Assembly: GCA_947630415.1 (NCBI GenBank)
Contig: CANRHM010000088.1
Location: 1-5,872, forward strand
Direction: 5' to 3'
Length of the DNA: 5,872 nucleotides
DNA from: an uncultured Bacilli bacterium
Lineage (GTDB): Bacteria; Bacillota_I; Bacilli_A; RF39; UBA660
Numbering within the stretch: position 1 is the stretch's first letter; every line of letters starts with the position of its first letter. The position numbers were made by a program, and so were the translations under genes. The notes under the pieces are model-generated. The model was not told where the DNA came from. It saw only the letters and a list, made by a program, of their open reading frames with translations, and made no database searches. Below, in pieces: positions 5,563 to 5,872 of this stretch.

Positions 5563-5872
5563 GTCCCTTTTTTTGATATACAAATCTTTGTAAGATTTCG
5601 TTCGAATCAAACACCTCTGACTTTGACGTTGCAAGGGAGGGCATCAATTCTTTTTTCATATATTTTTTTAAATAATATTTCATATTTGTGTTATAAAAAT
5701 CATCATTATAAGGAACATTTAAGTGTTGAAACTGAATTCCTGCGAGTAGTACTTCGGTAGCAAAAAGGGCTTCTTTCTCTTCATCAATCCACCATAAAAC
5801 AGGTTCTACTTTCACAAACAGTTCTTCACCAAAACGACTCTTACATCCATTGGAAAGTAAAACTTCAAAGTT
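5549..5872 (-). CDS. Unidentified protein, C-terminal part (5' end outside the window)
   Basis: The minus-strand frame is open from the right edge to the TAA at 5551-5549, giving about 107 residues with no upstream stop. The GTG at 5815 is therefore probably internal. I do not recognise the family. The visible part begins with NFEVLLSNGCKSRFGEELF. It then has VEPVLWWIDEEKEALFATE with a Trp pair in a strand-like segment, a short aromatic stretch FQHLNVPYNDDFYN, and a lysine-rich amphipathic helix KYYLKKYMKKEL. It ends in a basic tail (YQKKGLIKK). There is no membrane segment or metal-binding cluster here. It lies upstream of the radical SAM gene on the same strand with a 40-base gap that holds a candidate promoter, so co-transcription is possible but not required. 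Confidence 0.6.
   Translation of the reverse strand, partial: NFEVLLSNGCKSRFGEELFVKVEPVLWWIDEEKEALFATEVLLAGIQFQHLNVPYNDDFYNTNMKYYLKKYMKKELMPSLATSKSEVFDSNEILQRFVYQKKGLIKK

Noticed and set aside
5549..5815. GTG at 5815 as the true start of the minus-strand gene
   Set aside because: The frame continues upstream without a stop to the window edge, and no Shine-Dalgarno lies before the GTG.
1..5872. Mollicute code with TGA read as Trp
   Set aside because: Conserved Trp positions in both synthetases are TGG, and all complete genes read through in the standard code without internal TGA.
1..5872. CRISPR array, insertion sequence, tRNA or rRNA gene
   Set aside because: No regularly spaced repeats, transposase motifs, terminal repeats or tRNA/rRNA signatures were seen; the tRNA-related signal at about 4400 is the T-box.

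Overview
The window is AT-rich and gene-dense. It looks like chromosome from a low-GC Gram-positive bacterium (Bacillota, or the related Mollicutes and Erysipelotrichia groups). Evidence for this is the strong AGGAGG ribosome binding sites, A-rich TATAAT/TTGACT-type promoters, a T-box leader, a single-chain glycyl-tRNA synthetase and a short ProRS of the archaeal/eukaryotic type. Tryptophan is TGG in conserved synthetase positions and genes end in TAA or TAG, so nothing suggests that TGA is read as Trp. The exact lineage cannot be fixed from the sequence alone.

Layout. On the plus strand, the window opens inside an alpha/beta hydrolase gene, of which only the C-terminal part is present (1-443). 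A 61-base gap follows with a weak hairpin terminator, an extended -10 promoter and an inverted repeat that overlaps the ribosome binding site. Next is a 340-residue protein that I do not recognise (505-1527). It converges on the minus-strand genes, with only 5 bases between the two stop codons and one hairpin that can act as a terminator in both directions.

The rest is on the minus strand, listed here in transcription order. First is the C-terminal end of an unknown gene that enters from beyond the right edge (5872-5549). Next is a radical SAM protein of the RlmN/Cfr methyltransferase family that lacks the usual N-terminal domain (5508-4525). Then comes a short T-box leader with its own sigma-A type promoter (about 4513-4350), followed by proS (4338-2914) and glyQS (2903-1533). 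The two synthetase genes form a tight operon: the proS stop codon overlaps the glyQS Shine-Dalgarno sequence.

How it works together. The T-box should couple synthesis of ProRS and GlyRS to the charging state of a tRNA. Uncharged tRNA would stabilise the antiterminator (GUAGAG pairing with CUCUAC around the UGGAACC bulge). Otherwise a weaker hairpin ending in a U-run would stop transcription before proS. The most interesting point is that this leader is unusually short, and its UGGA bulge suits a tRNA with U73 (typical of tRNA-Gly) rather than the A73 usual for bacterial tRNA-Pro, although proS is the first gene. I found no mobile element, CRISPR array, tRNA or rRNA gene.
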